A stretch of DNA of 64,000 bases from Photobacterium sp. CCB-ST2H9. Its GTDB lineage: Bacteria; Pseudomonadota; Gammaproteobacteria; Enterobacterales; Vibrionaceae. Positions within the stretch are counted from its first letter, which is position 1; every line of letters begins with the position of its first letter. The position numbers and the translations under genes were made by a program. The notes beneath the pieces were generated by a model. The model ran no database searches, was not told the DNA's origin, and saw only the letters and a list, made by a program, of their open reading frames with translations. The stretch is taken from positions 1,922,001-1,986,000 of the forward strand of contig NZ_CP100425.1 in assembly GCF_023151555.2 (NCBI RefSeq), in the 5' to 3' direction. Below are positions 1 through 9,809 of this stretch, in pieces.

Positions 1-2217
1 CTGCATCAGGACATGGCGAAATACCTGATCCCGCAACACCTGCGTTCGCAGCACCGTCAAGGCATGGCGCATTTCATCAGAACCGGTGAAGGGCCGGTGC
101 TCGGACAACGCATCGAGACCCTTGCCCTGCATAAAAACGGGTATACATTTCCGGTTGAACTGGCCGTCTCTCCGGTTGAAGTTGACGGGGACTACCTGTT
201 TGTATCGTACATCCGGGATATTACAGCCCGGAAAGTCGCCGAAAAAGAACAGCTGCTGGCGGCTCAGGCCTTTGACGCTCAGGAAGCCATCTTTTTTGCG
301 GATGAGTCTGGTCAAATTCTTCGCTACAACCCGACATTTCAGCAGCTGACCGGTTATGATCCGGCATCCTGTTCACCATTGCCCAGCCTCAGCAGCCTCG
401 TGTCCGTGCATCAGGCAATGTGGCAAACCATTCATCAGGGCGGGAAATGGTCTGGCGAGCTGGTATTACAACCCATCCGCGGTGAAGCACTCCCTATTTA
501 TTTCAGTGCCTCCCCGGTGTTCCCCGACGAACACGCCGTACTCTACGTTTGCCACTTCATTGATATTTCAGAACAAAAGGCACACGAGGCCACACTGCAA
601 CGCGCTCGCCGGGAAGCAGAAAAAGCCAATGAGGCCAAAAGCCGTTTTCTGGCTTCCATGAGCCATGAAATACGCACCCCCATGAATGGTGTGCTGGGTA
701 TCCTGGATATCCTGCAGGGGGAAACCCTCTCCGCGCATCAGAAAAGCCTGGTTCAAACGGCACATGAATCCGGTAAACACCTGGTTGCGATCATCAATGA
801 CATTCTGGATTTCTCCAAAATGGAGGCCAACAATCTGGTGCTGAACCATGAGCCTTTTCATATTCAGCAGGTTTTTCACCAGGTCATTGAACTGATGACG
901 CCGCTGGCAGAGAAGCATCATCTGACCCTGTCATTAACCTTGCCCCCGGAAGCCAACAACTTCGCTCAGGGGGATGCAGGCCGTATCCGTCAGATTCTGC
1001 TGAATCTGATCCATAACGCCATCAAATTCACACCGCAGGGCGGGATTCGCGTCGAAGTGTCGCTCACGAAAACCGCTCTCAACACGAAAGCAGGCTGGCA
1101 GTTGAACTGCCATGTGATCGACAGCGGGATTGGTATTGCTCCAGAGGCACAGGAAAGCCTGTTTGACGAATTTACCATGTCTGATCAGGGTTATACACGG
1201 GCCACGGAAGGCACCGGGCTGGGGCTGGCAATTTGCAAACGCCTGATACAGCTGATGGGAGGTGAATTGGGTCTTTCCAGTACCCTTCAGACCGGGAGTG
1301 ATTTCTACTTTTCCATTCCGTTGGCAATTGCATCGCAAGATGCGACGCATCCACTGAGCCAGAAACAACTGCCGATTCTCCGGGCCGGGATGAAGATTCT
1401 GGTCACCGAGGACAACGCGGCAAACCGTCTGGTGATTGGCCATATGCTGAAAACCGCGGGTATCGAAACCGATATGGTCACCAGCGGCGAGCAGGCGATT
1501 CTTGCTGTTCAGCAACGCCACTACGACCTGATTTTTATGGACATCTCGATGCCCGGTATGGACGGCATGGAAGCAACACAGCGGATCCGAGCCCTGTCGC
1601 CGGAGAACCAGTCACTGCCGATCATTGCTTTGACCGCTCATACCCTGACAGGGGACAGAGAACGTTTCCTGTCCGCCGGGATGACCGACTACCTGAGCAA
1701 GCCCATTCACAAAGCACAATTACTGGACTGCCTGAGCAAGTGGGTCAAACCTGTTTCCGACAGCAACGAAAAGCGGTGCACTGTACCGTGTCAGTCCATT
1801 GATGAAGCAGAAACCTTCTGTGCGAATAAAGACGAAATTCCTTTATCGCTGTATCCGCTGGTTGATCCGACAACCATCCATCAATTGATCGAGGACACCT
1901 CCTTCGAAGATACCGACATGCTGGTCGAACTGTATCTTGAAGACAGCCAAAACCGAATCGCCACTATCCGCAAAGCCATTGAGGACAACAACCCGGATCA
2001 GCTGCAGTTTGAAACCCACGCGCTCGCCAGCAGCGCCGGCAGTTACGGCAATATCCGGCTGTCGATGCTGGCCAGACGCATTGAACATTTGTGTATTCAA
2101 AATTGCAAAGCGCATGCGATTGAACTGGGTGAGCAACTGCTGACGGTCGCGGAAAAGTCATTCCTGCAACTGAAAGCCTTGGATATCCATAATATTGTCC
2201 TGAAAACAGGCAGTTGA
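1..2217 (+). CDS. Hybrid sensor histidine kinase (5' end outside window)
   Basis: The reading frame is open to base 1, so the true start lies upstream; numbering here is from the ATG at 13. The order is a PAS tail (about 20-75), a second PAS (about 85-190), HisKA with the phospho-accepting His218 in SMSHEIRTPMNG, a HATPase_c domain (N box LLNLIHNAIKF, G1 DSGIGI, G2 GTGLGLAICKRL), a receiver domain with Asp510 in LIFMDISMPGMDG, and a C-terminal HPt domain with His669 in THALASSAG. That is the complete hardware of a His-Asp-His phosphorelay. No membrane segment is visible in the part present. It lies upstream of the polysaccharide operon on the same strand, so control of exopolysaccharide is a reasonable inference, but no response regulator with a DNA-binding domain is nearby. 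Confidence 0.93.
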   Translation: MHQDMAKYLIPQHLRSQHRQGMAHFIRTGEGPVLGQRIETLALHKNGYTFPVELAVSPVEVDGDYLFVSYIRDITARKVAEKEQLLAAQAFDAQEAIFFADESGQILRYNPTFQQLTGYDPASCSPLPSLSSLVSVHQAMWQTIHQGGKWSGELVLQPIRGEALPIYFSASPVFPDEHAVLYVCHFIDISEQKAHEATLQRARREAEKANEAKSRFLASMSHEIRTPMNGVLGILDILQGETLSAHQKSLVQTAHESGKHLVAIINDILDFSKMEANNLVLNHEPFHIQQVFHQVIELMTPLAEKHHLTLSLTLPPEANNFAQGDAGRIRQILLNLIHNAIKFTPQGGIRVEVSLTKTALNTKAGWQLNCHVIDSGIGIAPEAQESLFDEFTMSDQGYTRATEGTGLGLAICKRLIQLMGGELGLSSTLQTGSDFYFSIPLAIASQDATHPLSQKQLPILRAGMKILVTEDNAANRLVIGHMLKTAGIETDMVTSGEQAILAVQQRHYDLIFMDISMPGMDGMEATQRIRALSPENQSLPIIALTAHTLTGDRERFLSAGMTDYLSKPIHKAQLLDCLSKWVKPVSDSNEKRCTVPCQSIDEAETFCANKDEIPLSLYPLVDPTTIHQLIEDTSFEDTDMLVELYLEDSQNRIATIRKAIEDNNPDQLQFETHALASSAGSYGNIRLSMLARRIEHLCIQNCKAHAIELGEQLLTVAEKSFLQLKALDIHNIVLKTGS

Positions 2218-2240
2218 TCTGCCGGATGAAGACGCACTTT

Positions 2241-2259
2241 GAGTTGCAGAATGCAACTC
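2241..2259 (+). terminator. Hairpin after the hybrid kinase, possible terminator
   Basis: GAGTTGCA and TGCAACTC form an 8-bp perfect stem around a 3-base loop, 24 bases after the kinase stop codon. No T-run follows, so intrinsic termination is uncertain. Confidence 0.35.
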
Positions 2260-2325
2260 AGGTGAGTACAAGGCCTGACATTGCACGAAAGCATGCGTGT
2301 CCGGTCTGCCCATATGCCGCCTCCC

Positions 2326-2344
2326 TATAGGCAGCCTGCCTATA
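2326..2344. promoter_or_regulatory. 19-bp perfect palindrome upstream of the polysaccharide operon
   Basis: TATAGGCAG and CTGCCTATA are exact reverse complements separated by one C. The site lies about 70 bases upstream of the first glycosyltransferase start, in the only sizeable gap before a 13-kb run of co-directional genes. That position suits an operator or activator site for the operon. The binding protein is unknown. The related but imperfect text TATGTAGCCTGATAGG follows directly. Confidence 0.45.
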
Positions 2345-2412
2345 TGTAGCCTGATAGGGTGGCATCAAATTTGCCGGGTTTCCGTATTCTCTTTTTGTCT
2401 GCGGGAACTCAC

Positions 2413-3492
2413 ATGAGCAAGAACACCTTCACTGCGAGACCAGCGAGCCGCCCGATCTGGCTGATTGCTGACAGCCGGACCCTGGGCGGGATTGAAACTC
2501 ATATTCAGGAGCTGGCGACCGCATTAAAGACCAGCCGTTATGATGTGCAGGTCATCCTGTGGCAGGATTACGGCCAGACTCACCCGCTGATCGCCAGACT
2601 GTCGGCCCAGGCTGCGCCCCGGACCCAGCCCGTCCCCGTGTTTGTGCTGGACGGTAAACTTCGTTCCCTGCTCCGCCTTGCCAGACAGATGCGTCCTTTA
2701 CTGGTGCATACCCACGGGTATAAAGCCGGGATCCTGTGCCGTCTGCTCAAACCCTTTTTGTCCTGCCCGGTTGTGTCGACCTATCATGCCGGAGAAACCT
2801 GCCGCGGCAGGCTGGCGCTCTATGATATGGCCGACAGAGCTACGGCCTGTCTCGCCAACGCTACTTTTGCCGTCAGTCACAGCATTGCCAGCCGCCTTTC
2901 CCGGCCATCGGTCGTACTGGATAACTTCACCAATCATCTGAGCCAGACGGCTTCTCAAGGACATCAAATTGCTTTCGTTGGCCGTCTCAGTCATGAAAAA
3001 GGCCCGGATCGCTTTGCCGAACTAGCCCGCCAATGTCCGGCACTTCAGTTTGACTGCTACGGCGACGGCCCGCTCAGAACAGCATTAGAACAAGACAGCC
3101 CGGCGAATCTGCACTTTCACGGCATGCAGCAGGACATGACTGACATCTGGCCGAACATTGGCCTGCTCATCATGCCTTCCCGGCACGAAGGGCTGCCAAT
3201 GGCCGCGCTGGAAGCACTCTCATTCGGCATCCCTGTCATTGCAACAGAGGTGGGCGCTATGAGCCGCGCGATCATCCATGACCACAACGGCTGGCTGATA
3301 TCCCCGGATGAGCCCGAACACCTGTATCACTGGCTGAAACACTGGTTTGCCCTCCCCGCCGAACAACGCATGAACATGCGTCAGCAAGCGATTCGTTCCG
3401 TCCGGAAGAATTTTTCAGCCGAAGCGGTTCTGCCCGCACTGCTGGCACAATATTCGCTTGTTGTGAATCTGACACCGGCAAAGCTGGCCTGA
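2413..3492 (+). CDS. Glycosyltransferase family 4, first gene of polysaccharide operon
   Basis: This is a GT-B fold glycosyltransferase of the GT4 type and should add a sugar from a nucleotide-sugar donor to a lipid-linked polysaccharide repeat at the cytoplasmic face. The N-terminal motif TLGGIETHIQELATAL is typical of the acceptor domain. The C-terminal donor domain carries the EX7E motif as EGLPMAALE in SRHEGLPMAALEALSFG. I chose the ATG at 2413, which has GGGAAC a few bases upstream; an in-frame GTG at 2359 would add 18 residues and lacks a good ribosome site. The specific sugar cannot be read from sequence. The next gene begins 105 bases downstream. Confidence 0.88.
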   Translation: MSKNTFTARPASRPIWLIADSRTLGGIETHIQELATALKTSRYDVQVILWQDYGQTHPLIARLSAQAAPRTQPVPVFVLDGKLRSLLRLARQMRPLLVHTHGYKAGILCRLLKPFLSCPVVSTYHAGETCRGRLALYDMADRATACLANATFAVSHSIASRLSRPSVVLDNFTNHLSQTASQGHQIAFVGRLSHEKGPDRFAELARQCPALQFDCYGDGPLRTALEQDSPANLHFHGMQQDMTDIWPNIGLLIMPSRHEGLPMAALEALSFGIPVIATEVGAMSRAIIHDHNGWLISPDEPEHLYHWLKHWFALPAEQRMNMRQQAIRSVRKNFSAEAVLPALLAQYSLVVNLTPAKLA

Positions 3493-3597
3493 GGGCGCAA
3501 CCCGAATGTGCTGCGCGGCGTCTGAATTGCTCAGCCTATTCGCACGAAGACACACCGAAACACACGAACACCGATCGACATCGGTTCGGAGGCACTG

Positions 3598-4869
3598 ATG
3601 AACAGAGAATCAACCACTGCCAAAACCATTTTATTTGTTCACTATGGCGACGATGGTATCCGGGGAAGTGAACGGTGTTTGCTGAATCTGTTCGCACATC
3701 TGGACAGAAAAGCCTTTACGCCGGTGCTGTGGTGTAACAGCCAGGAGCTGGCCATGGCGGCCAGAGCCATGGGCGTCGCCTGCCATGCCACCCCCTTTTC
3801 GCTGTTGCTTGGCTGGGAAAAACCCAAACTCCGGCTGTTCGGTTGGTGGCAGCTGGTTCGCGCCGGTCAGCGCCTGATTCATGCTTACCGGGCCGATGTG
3901 GTTCACTGCAACAGCGGTGCCCCGTGCCAGTGGATGCACTGGGCCGCGAGATGGTGCCGGACGCCGATGCTTGTTCACCTGCATGCCCACTATTCACTTC
4001 GGGATCGCCTGACACTGGGGCTCTATCAGGCCCCTTTGCTGGTCGGCGTCAGCGACTATGTGCTTTCTCCTTTTATGCAGGAAGGATTTGCCCCGGAGAA
4101 GTGCCAAATCATTCCCAACGGCATTGATATCGAGGCTTTGGACGCAGTGGAAGCATTCTCTTTCCGAAACACCATGGGCATTCCCGATGATGCCATTGTC
4201 CTGGGCTATGCCGGGGCCATGCTGATGGAAAAAGGCATTGATCACTTACTGAATGTTACCCACAGACTGATTGCAAAAGGGTATCCGGTTCATTTAGTGC
4301 TACTCGGAAACGGGCGGGATCAACCAACATTTGAAGCAATGGCGGAGAAACTGAATATCCGTGATCGCGTTCATTTTGCAGGTCAGCAGGCCGATGCCAT
4401 TGCCTGGATGAAAGGCGGCATGGATATCTATATCTCCAGTGCACACTCCGAATCTTTTGGTCTGGCACTGGCGGAAGCAAGTCTGGCCGGACTGCCCGTG
4501 GTCGTCAATCAGATTGGCGGTGTCGGCAGCGTGATTAAAGATCAGGTCACCGGGCTTCTCGCCGCCACAAACAATGAAGTCGATTTGCTCGCCAAAATCG
4601 AAACCCTGCTGACCGAGCCGGACTTACGGCAACGGTTAGGCGCCTCCGGACGAGACTTCATCCGTAACAACCTGACCATTGAGAAATACTGTCAGTCGTT
4701 TGAAACACTCTATCACGCCATCGCCAGCGACGCGGACAGCATCCCGCGCCTGCATAAAGACTGGCACCTGCACGCAATGTACCGGGGCATCCTGAGCTTT
4801 CGGCCAAACAGACTGACCCGGTTTCAGGCGCAGCGCTGGTTAGAGGAACCCTGCCATGGCGAAAAGTAA
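3598..4869 (+). CDS. Glycosyltransferase family 4
   Basis: A 423-residue GT4-type enzyme. The N-terminal half starts with IRGSERCLLNLFAHL, the usual first glycine-rich loop. The C-terminal half has GAMLMEKGIDHLL and the EX7E motif in AHSESFGLALAEASLAG, which positions the nucleotide-sugar donor. A strong ribosome site, GGAGG, precedes the ATG. Its last 14 bases overlap the next gene, so the two are probably translationally coupled. Inference: it extends the repeat unit; linkage and donor are unknown. Confidence 0.9.
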   Translation: MNRESTTAKTILFVHYGDDGIRGSERCLLNLFAHLDRKAFTPVLWCNSQELAMAARAMGVACHATPFSLLLGWEKPKLRLFGWWQLVRAGQRLIHAYRADVVHCNSGAPCQWMHWAARWCRTPMLVHLHAHYSLRDRLTLGLYQAPLLVGVSDYVLSPFMQEGFAPEKCQIIPNGIDIEALDAVEAFSFRNTMGIPDDAIVLGYAGAMLMEKGIDHLLNVTHRLIAKGYPVHLVLLGNGRDQPTFEAMAEKLNIRDRVHFAGQQADAIAWMKGGMDIYISSAHSESFGLALAEASLAGLPVVVNQIGGVGSVIKDQVTGLLAATNNEVDLLAKIETLLTEPDLRQRLGASGRDFIRNNLTIEKYCQSFETLYHAIASDADSIPRLHKDWHLHAMYRGILSFRPNRLTRFQAQRWLEEPCHGEK

Positions 4870-6034
4870 CACCCTCTTCATCATCGATCCCATCGCCTTT
4901 GGCGGGGGCAGCAAAAATGCGACCGTTTCTCTGTTAAAACAGCTGCCCGCCGGACAATTTCATATCCGGGTCCTGACCAATGACCCGGAGAGCTGGCCCC
5001 TGCCAGACTGTGAACATCTCCCGCTGTGGCGCCCCCAGTGGCTCCCTGAAGGTAATCACGGACTCGGCTATCTGATTCGTCACCTGCTGACTGCAGCAAC
5101 GGGATTGAAAGCCTGCCTGAAACATGGCCGGCCAGCACTCTTACTCGGGGCGTCCGGCCCCGGAGTCGATTTTTCTCTTTTCCTGCTGAAAAAACTGACC
5201 GGCTGGCCGTTGCTGCAACTTGTTCATGGGCCCGTCGGACATTCCCGTATGCTCGGACGAAGCCTGGCCACGGCCGACAAAGTCTGCTTTCTCGACAGTT
5301 GTCAGGACAGTATGACTGCGGCGCTTCGCAAGGCAGGCTACAGATTTACTCCCGTCAAAGCCAGATTTCAGTCTTTCATCAACGGGCTTTGCCCCGACCA
5401 GTGGCCTGGTGCATGCCAGTATGAACAGCCCCGTTTGCTATGGGCAGCTTCTTTGCTGAAATGGAAAGGGCTGGACCGGCTACTGCTGGCCCTTGAGTCG
5501 CTGCCGGTTGAGCACCGTCCGGATTCAGAGATCTGCTATCTCAGACCCAGACAAACCCAGCTGCCCGTTTCTGAAGCCGGGCAGCCGATTGCCCGGATTT
5601 ACTGGCATGAAAATCCGGTCAACTTCGATGCCATCCGGGCCCGCTGTAACCTGTTTATCTCAACCAGTGTCAGGGAACCCTTTGGTCTTTCCGTTCTGGA
5701 AGCCATGGCTGCGGGACATTGTGTGGTGATCCCGGCCGACGGCGCTTACTGGGATTCAGTGTTAATGGACGGCGTCCACTGCATCAAGTACCCGCCTGGT
5801 GACCACGATGCCCTGGCCAGCACCATTTTATGGCTGAGCCGGGATATGAAATCAGTTCAGCGCATTGGAACCAGAGCACGCCAGCTGGCCGAAAATTACC
5901 GGGCGGAAACATGCTATCAGCCTGTGGTCGATGTCATCACCGAACTCTGCTCTCCGCCTGCAGCCGACGTATCCGTCAGGCTGCCGTTTATCCAGCGCGT
6001 GAAAGCCCGCATCGGAGGTGCCAGACATGGTTAA
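4856..6034 (+). CDS. Glycosyltransferase family 4
   Basis: A 392-residue glycosyltransferase. The N-terminus has GGGSKNATVSLLKQL in the usual glycine-rich position, and the C-terminal domain carries EX7E as EPFGLSVLE in TSVREPFGLSVLEAMAAG. The region around LLWAASLLKWKGLDRLL is the start of the donor-binding domain. It overlaps the gene before it by 14 bases and the flippase after it by 8 bases. The protein is cytoplasmic or peripherally membrane-bound. The sugar specificity is not predictable from sequence. Confidence 0.87.
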   Translation: MAKSNTLFIIDPIAFGGGSKNATVSLLKQLPAGQFHIRVLTNDPESWPLPDCEHLPLWRPQWLPEGNHGLGYLIRHLLTAATGLKACLKHGRPALLLGASGPGVDFSLFLLKKLTGWPLLQLVHGPVGHSRMLGRSLATADKVCFLDSCQDSMTAALRKAGYRFTPVKARFQSFINGLCPDQWPGACQYEQPRLLWAASLLKWKGLDRLLLALESLPVEHRPDSEICYLRPRQTQLPVSEAGQPIARIYWHENPVNFDAIRARCNLFISTSVREPFGLSVLEAMAAGHCVVIPADGAYWDSVLMDGVHCIKYPPGDHDALASTILWLSRDMKSVQRIGTRARQLAENYRAETCYQPVVDVITELCSPPAADVSVRLPFIQRVKARIGGARHG

Positions 6035-7451
6035 ACTCCCGGTTCCCAAAGCCATGCAATACATGGTGTTGTATGGCATCAGCATTGTGCTGATGAAAGG
6101 CGTTTCCCTGTTTATGCTGCCATTTATCACCCATCAGTTGCCGCCGGATGAATTCGGTCGGCTGGAAGTGCTGACCAGTATTGCGATGTTCGCCAGCATT
6201 ATTCTGGGAATGGGGTTAAGCGAAGCGCTGTACCGCTTCGCCGGTGCCGCGCAAAATGAACAGGCGCAGAAATTCCATGCCAGTCAAGTCATGGGGATCA
6301 CCCTCTGCATTGCAATCCTGACCTTGCCTTTCGTCTGGACAGCCGCTGCGCTGATTGGTGATCTCAGCCCGGCCTTATTTTCCCGTTACGAGTTAAGTCT
6401 GATGTTCACCGTGCTGGCCTTCGAAAGCTGCATCGCTGTCCCGCTGGCATGGCTGAGAATGCGAGATAAAGTCTGGACGTTCTTCTTGCTGACCACAGGC
6501 AGAGCCATCAGTCACGCGGGCTTGATTCTTCTGATGCTCCATGCCGGTAAGGGGGTGACCGGCATTCTTGAAGCCGGGTTTATGGTCGCCATGACGCAGG
6601 CCGTGCTCCTGCTCATCATCCAGTACCGGGACACCGGCATCCGCATCCAGCGGGTCAAAGGACGCGAGATTCTCAGCTATTCCTGGCCGATCATGGGCAG
6701 CGGCTTACTGGCATTTACTCTGAACGGATTCGACCGGTGGGTGCTGGCCCATTTCGCCAGCCTGCAGGATGTGGCTCAGTATGCCGTCGCCAGCAAATTT
6801 GCGCTCGCCGTGGTGCTGATGATGCAGCCCTTTGGGATGTGGTGGATGCCCAAGCGTTTCGGGATACTGTTTGGCGAAAATGGCCGGTATCAGGCCGCCC
6901 GGATGACTACCCACGGCCTTGCTCTGCTCGGACTGATAACCGTCAGCGTCAATCTTGTCGCCCCTGTATTCATTCACTGGCTCATGCCGGCCAGCTATGC
7001 ACAGGCCAGCCTCTATGCGTTTGTCCTCATCCTCATCGCCGCACTGCGTGAAATCTGCGAGTTACTGAATCTCGGCGCTTTGGCGACCAAAAGCACCCGC
7101 TCGCTGATGATGATTCAGGGGCTGAGTGCCGTCGTCGGTGTCTGCCTGATGATTCTGCTCACACCAGCCTGGTCTGTCTGGGGAATTCTGGCTGCGCTGC
7201 TTGCCGCCCAGTTCATACGTGTCCTGCTGATCTGGCGTTTAAGTCAGGCCCGGCATCCCCTCCCTTTTCGCCGGAAAGCCCTGGCGGCAGGCGCTGCCCT
7301 GACCGCCATCGTCATGAGCCTGAGTGTGATTTCCTGGAACGCGATAACCCAGATTCTGGTTGCCGGTGTCGCCACCCTCATGCTGGCCTGGTGTTTTCAC
7401 CACCTGCAGCTTCTACCGGATTTCATCCGGCACAGGGTTCTGTCACGATGA
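6027..7451 (+). CDS. Wzx-like polysaccharide repeat-unit flippase
   Basis: About 474 residues, nearly all hydrophobic, with roughly 12-14 predicted membrane helices. This is the pattern of the polysaccharide biosynthesis/MATE-like MOP superfamily that flips undecaprenyl-linked repeat units across the inner membrane. The N-terminus (GVSLFMLPFITHQLPPDEFG) is the typical first helix and loop of this family, in which a proline and a short acidic turn precede EFG. I chose the ATG at 6027 because GGAGGT sits 8 bases upstream; a GTG at 6018 would overlap that ribosome site. The last codon region overlaps the polymerase start by 4 bases (ATGA). Confidence 0.88.
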   Translation: MVKLPVPKAMQYMVLYGISIVLMKGVSLFMLPFITHQLPPDEFGRLEVLTSIAMFASIILGMGLSEALYRFAGAAQNEQAQKFHASQVMGITLCIAILTLPFVWTAAALIGDLSPALFSRYELSLMFTVLAFESCIAVPLAWLRMRDKVWTFFLLTTGRAISHAGLILLMLHAGKGVTGILEAGFMVAMTQAVLLLIIQYRDTGIRIQRVKGREILSYSWPIMGSGLLAFTLNGFDRWVLAHFASLQDVAQYAVASKFALAVVLMMQPFGMWWMPKRFGILFGENGRYQAARMTTHGLALLGLITVSVNLVAPVFIHWLMPASYAQASLYAFVLILIAALREICELLNLGALATKSTRSLMMIQGLSAVVGVCLMILLTPAWSVWGILAALLAAQFIRVLLIWRLSQARHPLPFRRKALAAGAALTAIVMSLSVISWNAITQILVAGVATLMLAWCFHHLQLLPDFIRHRVLSR

Positions 7452-8959
7452 CCGATGCGCGTCTCAGGTCATCCAGAAATCAGTGCCTGCTCGGGCTGGC
7501 ACTTTGTGTCGTCTTCGGCGCAATCTGGCGGCTGATTCCGCATCCCCTGCTGCTGCCGGTATTTGGCCTGATACCATTTGCGATTTTATTTGTGCTGACC
7601 CGCCCCTTCCTCATGGTACTGCTGTTTGTGGTTTTTTCTTTTTTCCGCATCCATGAAGTCTTCCCGCAGCTTTATTCGCTGAAAATCCCGCTGCTGCTGT
7701 CGCTGGCTTCTCTGGGAGCACTGTGCTGGCATATTGGGATCTCACAGCGGTATCGCGCTTACTGGCACCGGGATCTGACCGTGCTGACCACCTTCGCCAT
7801 TCTGGTTCTGATTGGTGTCATCATGGCTGAAAACCGCGGTATTGCGCTGACTTACTTCAAAGCCACTTACTGGAAAATCCTGATCATGGTCTTTGCGATC
7901 GCCTGGTTGTCCCGGGCCGCAAAGGATTTTGCCCTGTCCTCCAACGTGATTGCGTTTTCAGGCATGGTGGTCGGCCTTGTCGCTCTACACAACAAAGCCA
8001 ACGGGATCGGGCTGGTAGAAGGCACCCGTGTCACCATCGGGCGTGCAATCGGTTCGATGCTGGGCGATCCCAATGATCTGGCACTGGTCCTGATGTTCCC
8101 GACCTCATTCGCGGTCGCACTGCTGCTGACCAAATCCATGCCGCTGTACAGCCGTCTCATCGGATTGTTATCGACTCCTATTCTGTTCAGCGCAGTGCTT
8201 GCCACCCAAAGCCGTGGCGGTCTGCTGGGGATCCTGACCGTCTTCGGATTATTCGGCTACCGCCGGATGAAGTCCAAAACCCTGTTCTTCTCACTTGGCG
8301 CACTGGCAGCTGCGTTGCTCTTTCTGGCCGCCGGTATTTCAGACCGGGCTTCAGGCGGTGCCGCAGAAGAAGGCATCGATGCCTCTGCCATGGGCCGTTT
8401 GTATGCCTGGGAAGCAGCCACAAAAATGGCGGTTGCGCATCCATTTACCGGCGTCGGGCTGGATAATTTCTATGCCAATTACTTTTTCTACAGTCCGCAC
8501 TGGGACGGCCTGAACCATGCGGTTCACAGCACCTGGTTCGGTGTACTGGCTGAAACCGGATTCCTGGGTCTCACGGTTTTTGTCACCATGATTATTTGCC
8601 TGATCCGCACCGCTTTTGTCACTCTCGGCCGGATTGAAACGAATCTCACCCACTACGATCCTGCCGTCTATACAACGGCGCAGGCTGTCCTTGCCGGGTT
8701 GCTGGGCACTGTTGTGTCCGGCACCTTTCTGACCCAGGGGTTTACCTGGCCAATCTATATTCTGGCGGCACTGGTGATTGCGGTCGGAAACTATGTGAAA
8801 ACCCAGGCGTCGCAATCCAGCCCGGAACCACGACGACAGCCTCAACCACATCCTCAACAGGAGACTGCATCCGGCGATTCGTCCGTTGCATTTTGCGAAG
8901 CGAAATGTCCTCACGCTGAGAACATTCATGACTCTTCTCAGAAGACACTGCCTGACTGA
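7448..8959 (+). CDS. Wzy-like polysaccharide polymerase / O-antigen ligase family
   Basis: About 503 residues with some 10-12 hydrophobic segments. The central stretch with GDPNDLALVLMFP, then TQSRGGLLGILTVFGLFGYRR, is characteristic of the Wzy_C/O-antigen ligase superfamily, followed by a large periplasmic loop with HPFTGVGLDNFYANYFFYS, where a catalytic His/Arg pair is usual. The expected role is polymerising repeat units on the periplasmic side. Polymerase and ligase cannot be told apart by sequence; the flippase and Wzz neighbours favour polymerase. The ATG overlaps the flippase stop as ATGA. The tail is long and rich in Gln, Pro and His. Confidence 0.82.
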   Translation: MTDARLRSSRNQCLLGLALCVVFGAIWRLIPHPLLLPVFGLIPFAILFVLTRPFLMVLLFVVFSFFRIHEVFPQLYSLKIPLLLSLASLGALCWHIGISQRYRAYWHRDLTVLTTFAILVLIGVIMAENRGIALTYFKATYWKILIMVFAIAWLSRAAKDFALSSNVIAFSGMVVGLVALHNKANGIGLVEGTRVTIGRAIGSMLGDPNDLALVLMFPTSFAVALLLTKSMPLYSRLIGLLSTPILFSAVLATQSRGGLLGILTVFGLFGYRRMKSKTLFFSLGALAAALLFLAAGISDRASGGAAEEGIDASAMGRLYAWEAATKMAVAHPFTGVGLDNFYANYFFYSPHWDGLNHAVHSTWFGVLAETGFLGLTVFVTMIICLIRTAFVTLGRIETNLTHYDPAVYTTAQAVLAGLLGTVVSGTFLTQGFTWPIYILAALVIAVGNYVKTQASQSSPEPRRQPQPHPQQETASGDSSVAFCEAKCPHAENIHDSSQKTLPD

Positions 8960-9047
8960 CAAACTGGCACTACCTATGCATAAGCCAGATACAAACCTGA
9001 TTGAAAACATTGATTGTTTCAGCAAGTGTTCCAGCACAGGAGGTCTC

Positions 9048-9809
9048 ATGTCAGTTGTGTCGGTCCATCATGTAAAACAGTGGCTCAAACATAGCCAGAA
9101 TCCTCTAGCAAAGCGGTTATTTCACTTTTGTCTGTGGCTGCGCCGTTTGGAAGTTCCTGCGCCGCGCCTGCTGAGTCTGCCGCTTTATCACGGCTGGAAA
9201 GTCGCTCTCACCTCAGTACAAACCCTAGTCCGGATATGCTGGTGGACCCCGCTATTCAAAGGCCGTCTGACAGCGTGCGGCCGCGGCTTAAACCTGTATG
9301 GCGGCCTGCCATTTATCTCCGGTCCGCTGAAAATCACCGTGGGACATCGATGCCGGATCTCCGGACACACAACCTTCAGCGGCCGGGCTCACGGAACCTG
9401 TCAGCCGGAGTTACGGGTGGGCGATAACGTCGGAATTGGCTGGCAAACCACCATTGCAGTCGGCACTCAGGTGATTCTGGGCAATAACGTCCGGATTGCA
9501 GGACGCAGCTTCTTGTGCGGCTATCCGGGTCATCCGGTTGACCCTGTCGCCCGGGCAGCCGGACAGCCAGATGCCGATTCACAAACCGGCGATATTATTC
9601 TGGAAGACGATGTGTGGCTGGGCACAGGTGTATATATCATGCCCGGTGTCCGTATTGGTCAGGGCACGATCGTCGCTGCCGGGAGCATTGTGACTAAAAG
9701 TCTGCCGCCGGGTGTGCTGGCTGCCGGAAACCCGGCGAAGGTACTCCGTATCTTGATCCACCAAAGCCCTCTGACCCAGCCGGATGAGGAGAAAACAGAT
9801 GCCGCATGA
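9048..9809 (+). CDS. Hexapeptide-repeat acyltransferase
   Basis: About 253 residues. The C-terminal half is a left-handed beta-helix of the WcaF/maltose O-acetyltransferase kind, with imperfect hexapeptide repeats such as VGDNVGIGWQTTIAVG and VWLGTGVYIMPGVRIGQG and the closing VAAGSIVTKSLPPGVLAAGNP. It should transfer an acetyl or similar acyl group from acyl-CoA to a sugar of the polysaccharide. The ATG at 9048 follows a strong CAGGAGG site; upstream in-frame codons back to 8886 overlap the polymerase gene and have no ribosome site. The N-terminal 80 residues (basic and hydrophobic) precede the helix and may contact membrane. It overlaps the next gene by 11 bases. Confidence 0.88.
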   Translation: MSVVSVHHVKQWLKHSQNPLAKRLFHFCLWLRRLEVPAPRLLSLPLYHGWKVALTSVQTLVRICWWTPLFKGRLTACGRGLNLYGGLPFISGPLKITVGHRCRISGHTTFSGRAHGTCQPELRVGDNVGIGWQTTIAVGTQVILGNNVRIAGRSFLCGYPGHPVDPVARAAGQPDADSQTGDIILEDDVWLGTGVYIMPGVRIGQGTIVAAGSIVTKSLPPGVLAAGNPAKVLRILIHQSPLTQPDEEKTDAA

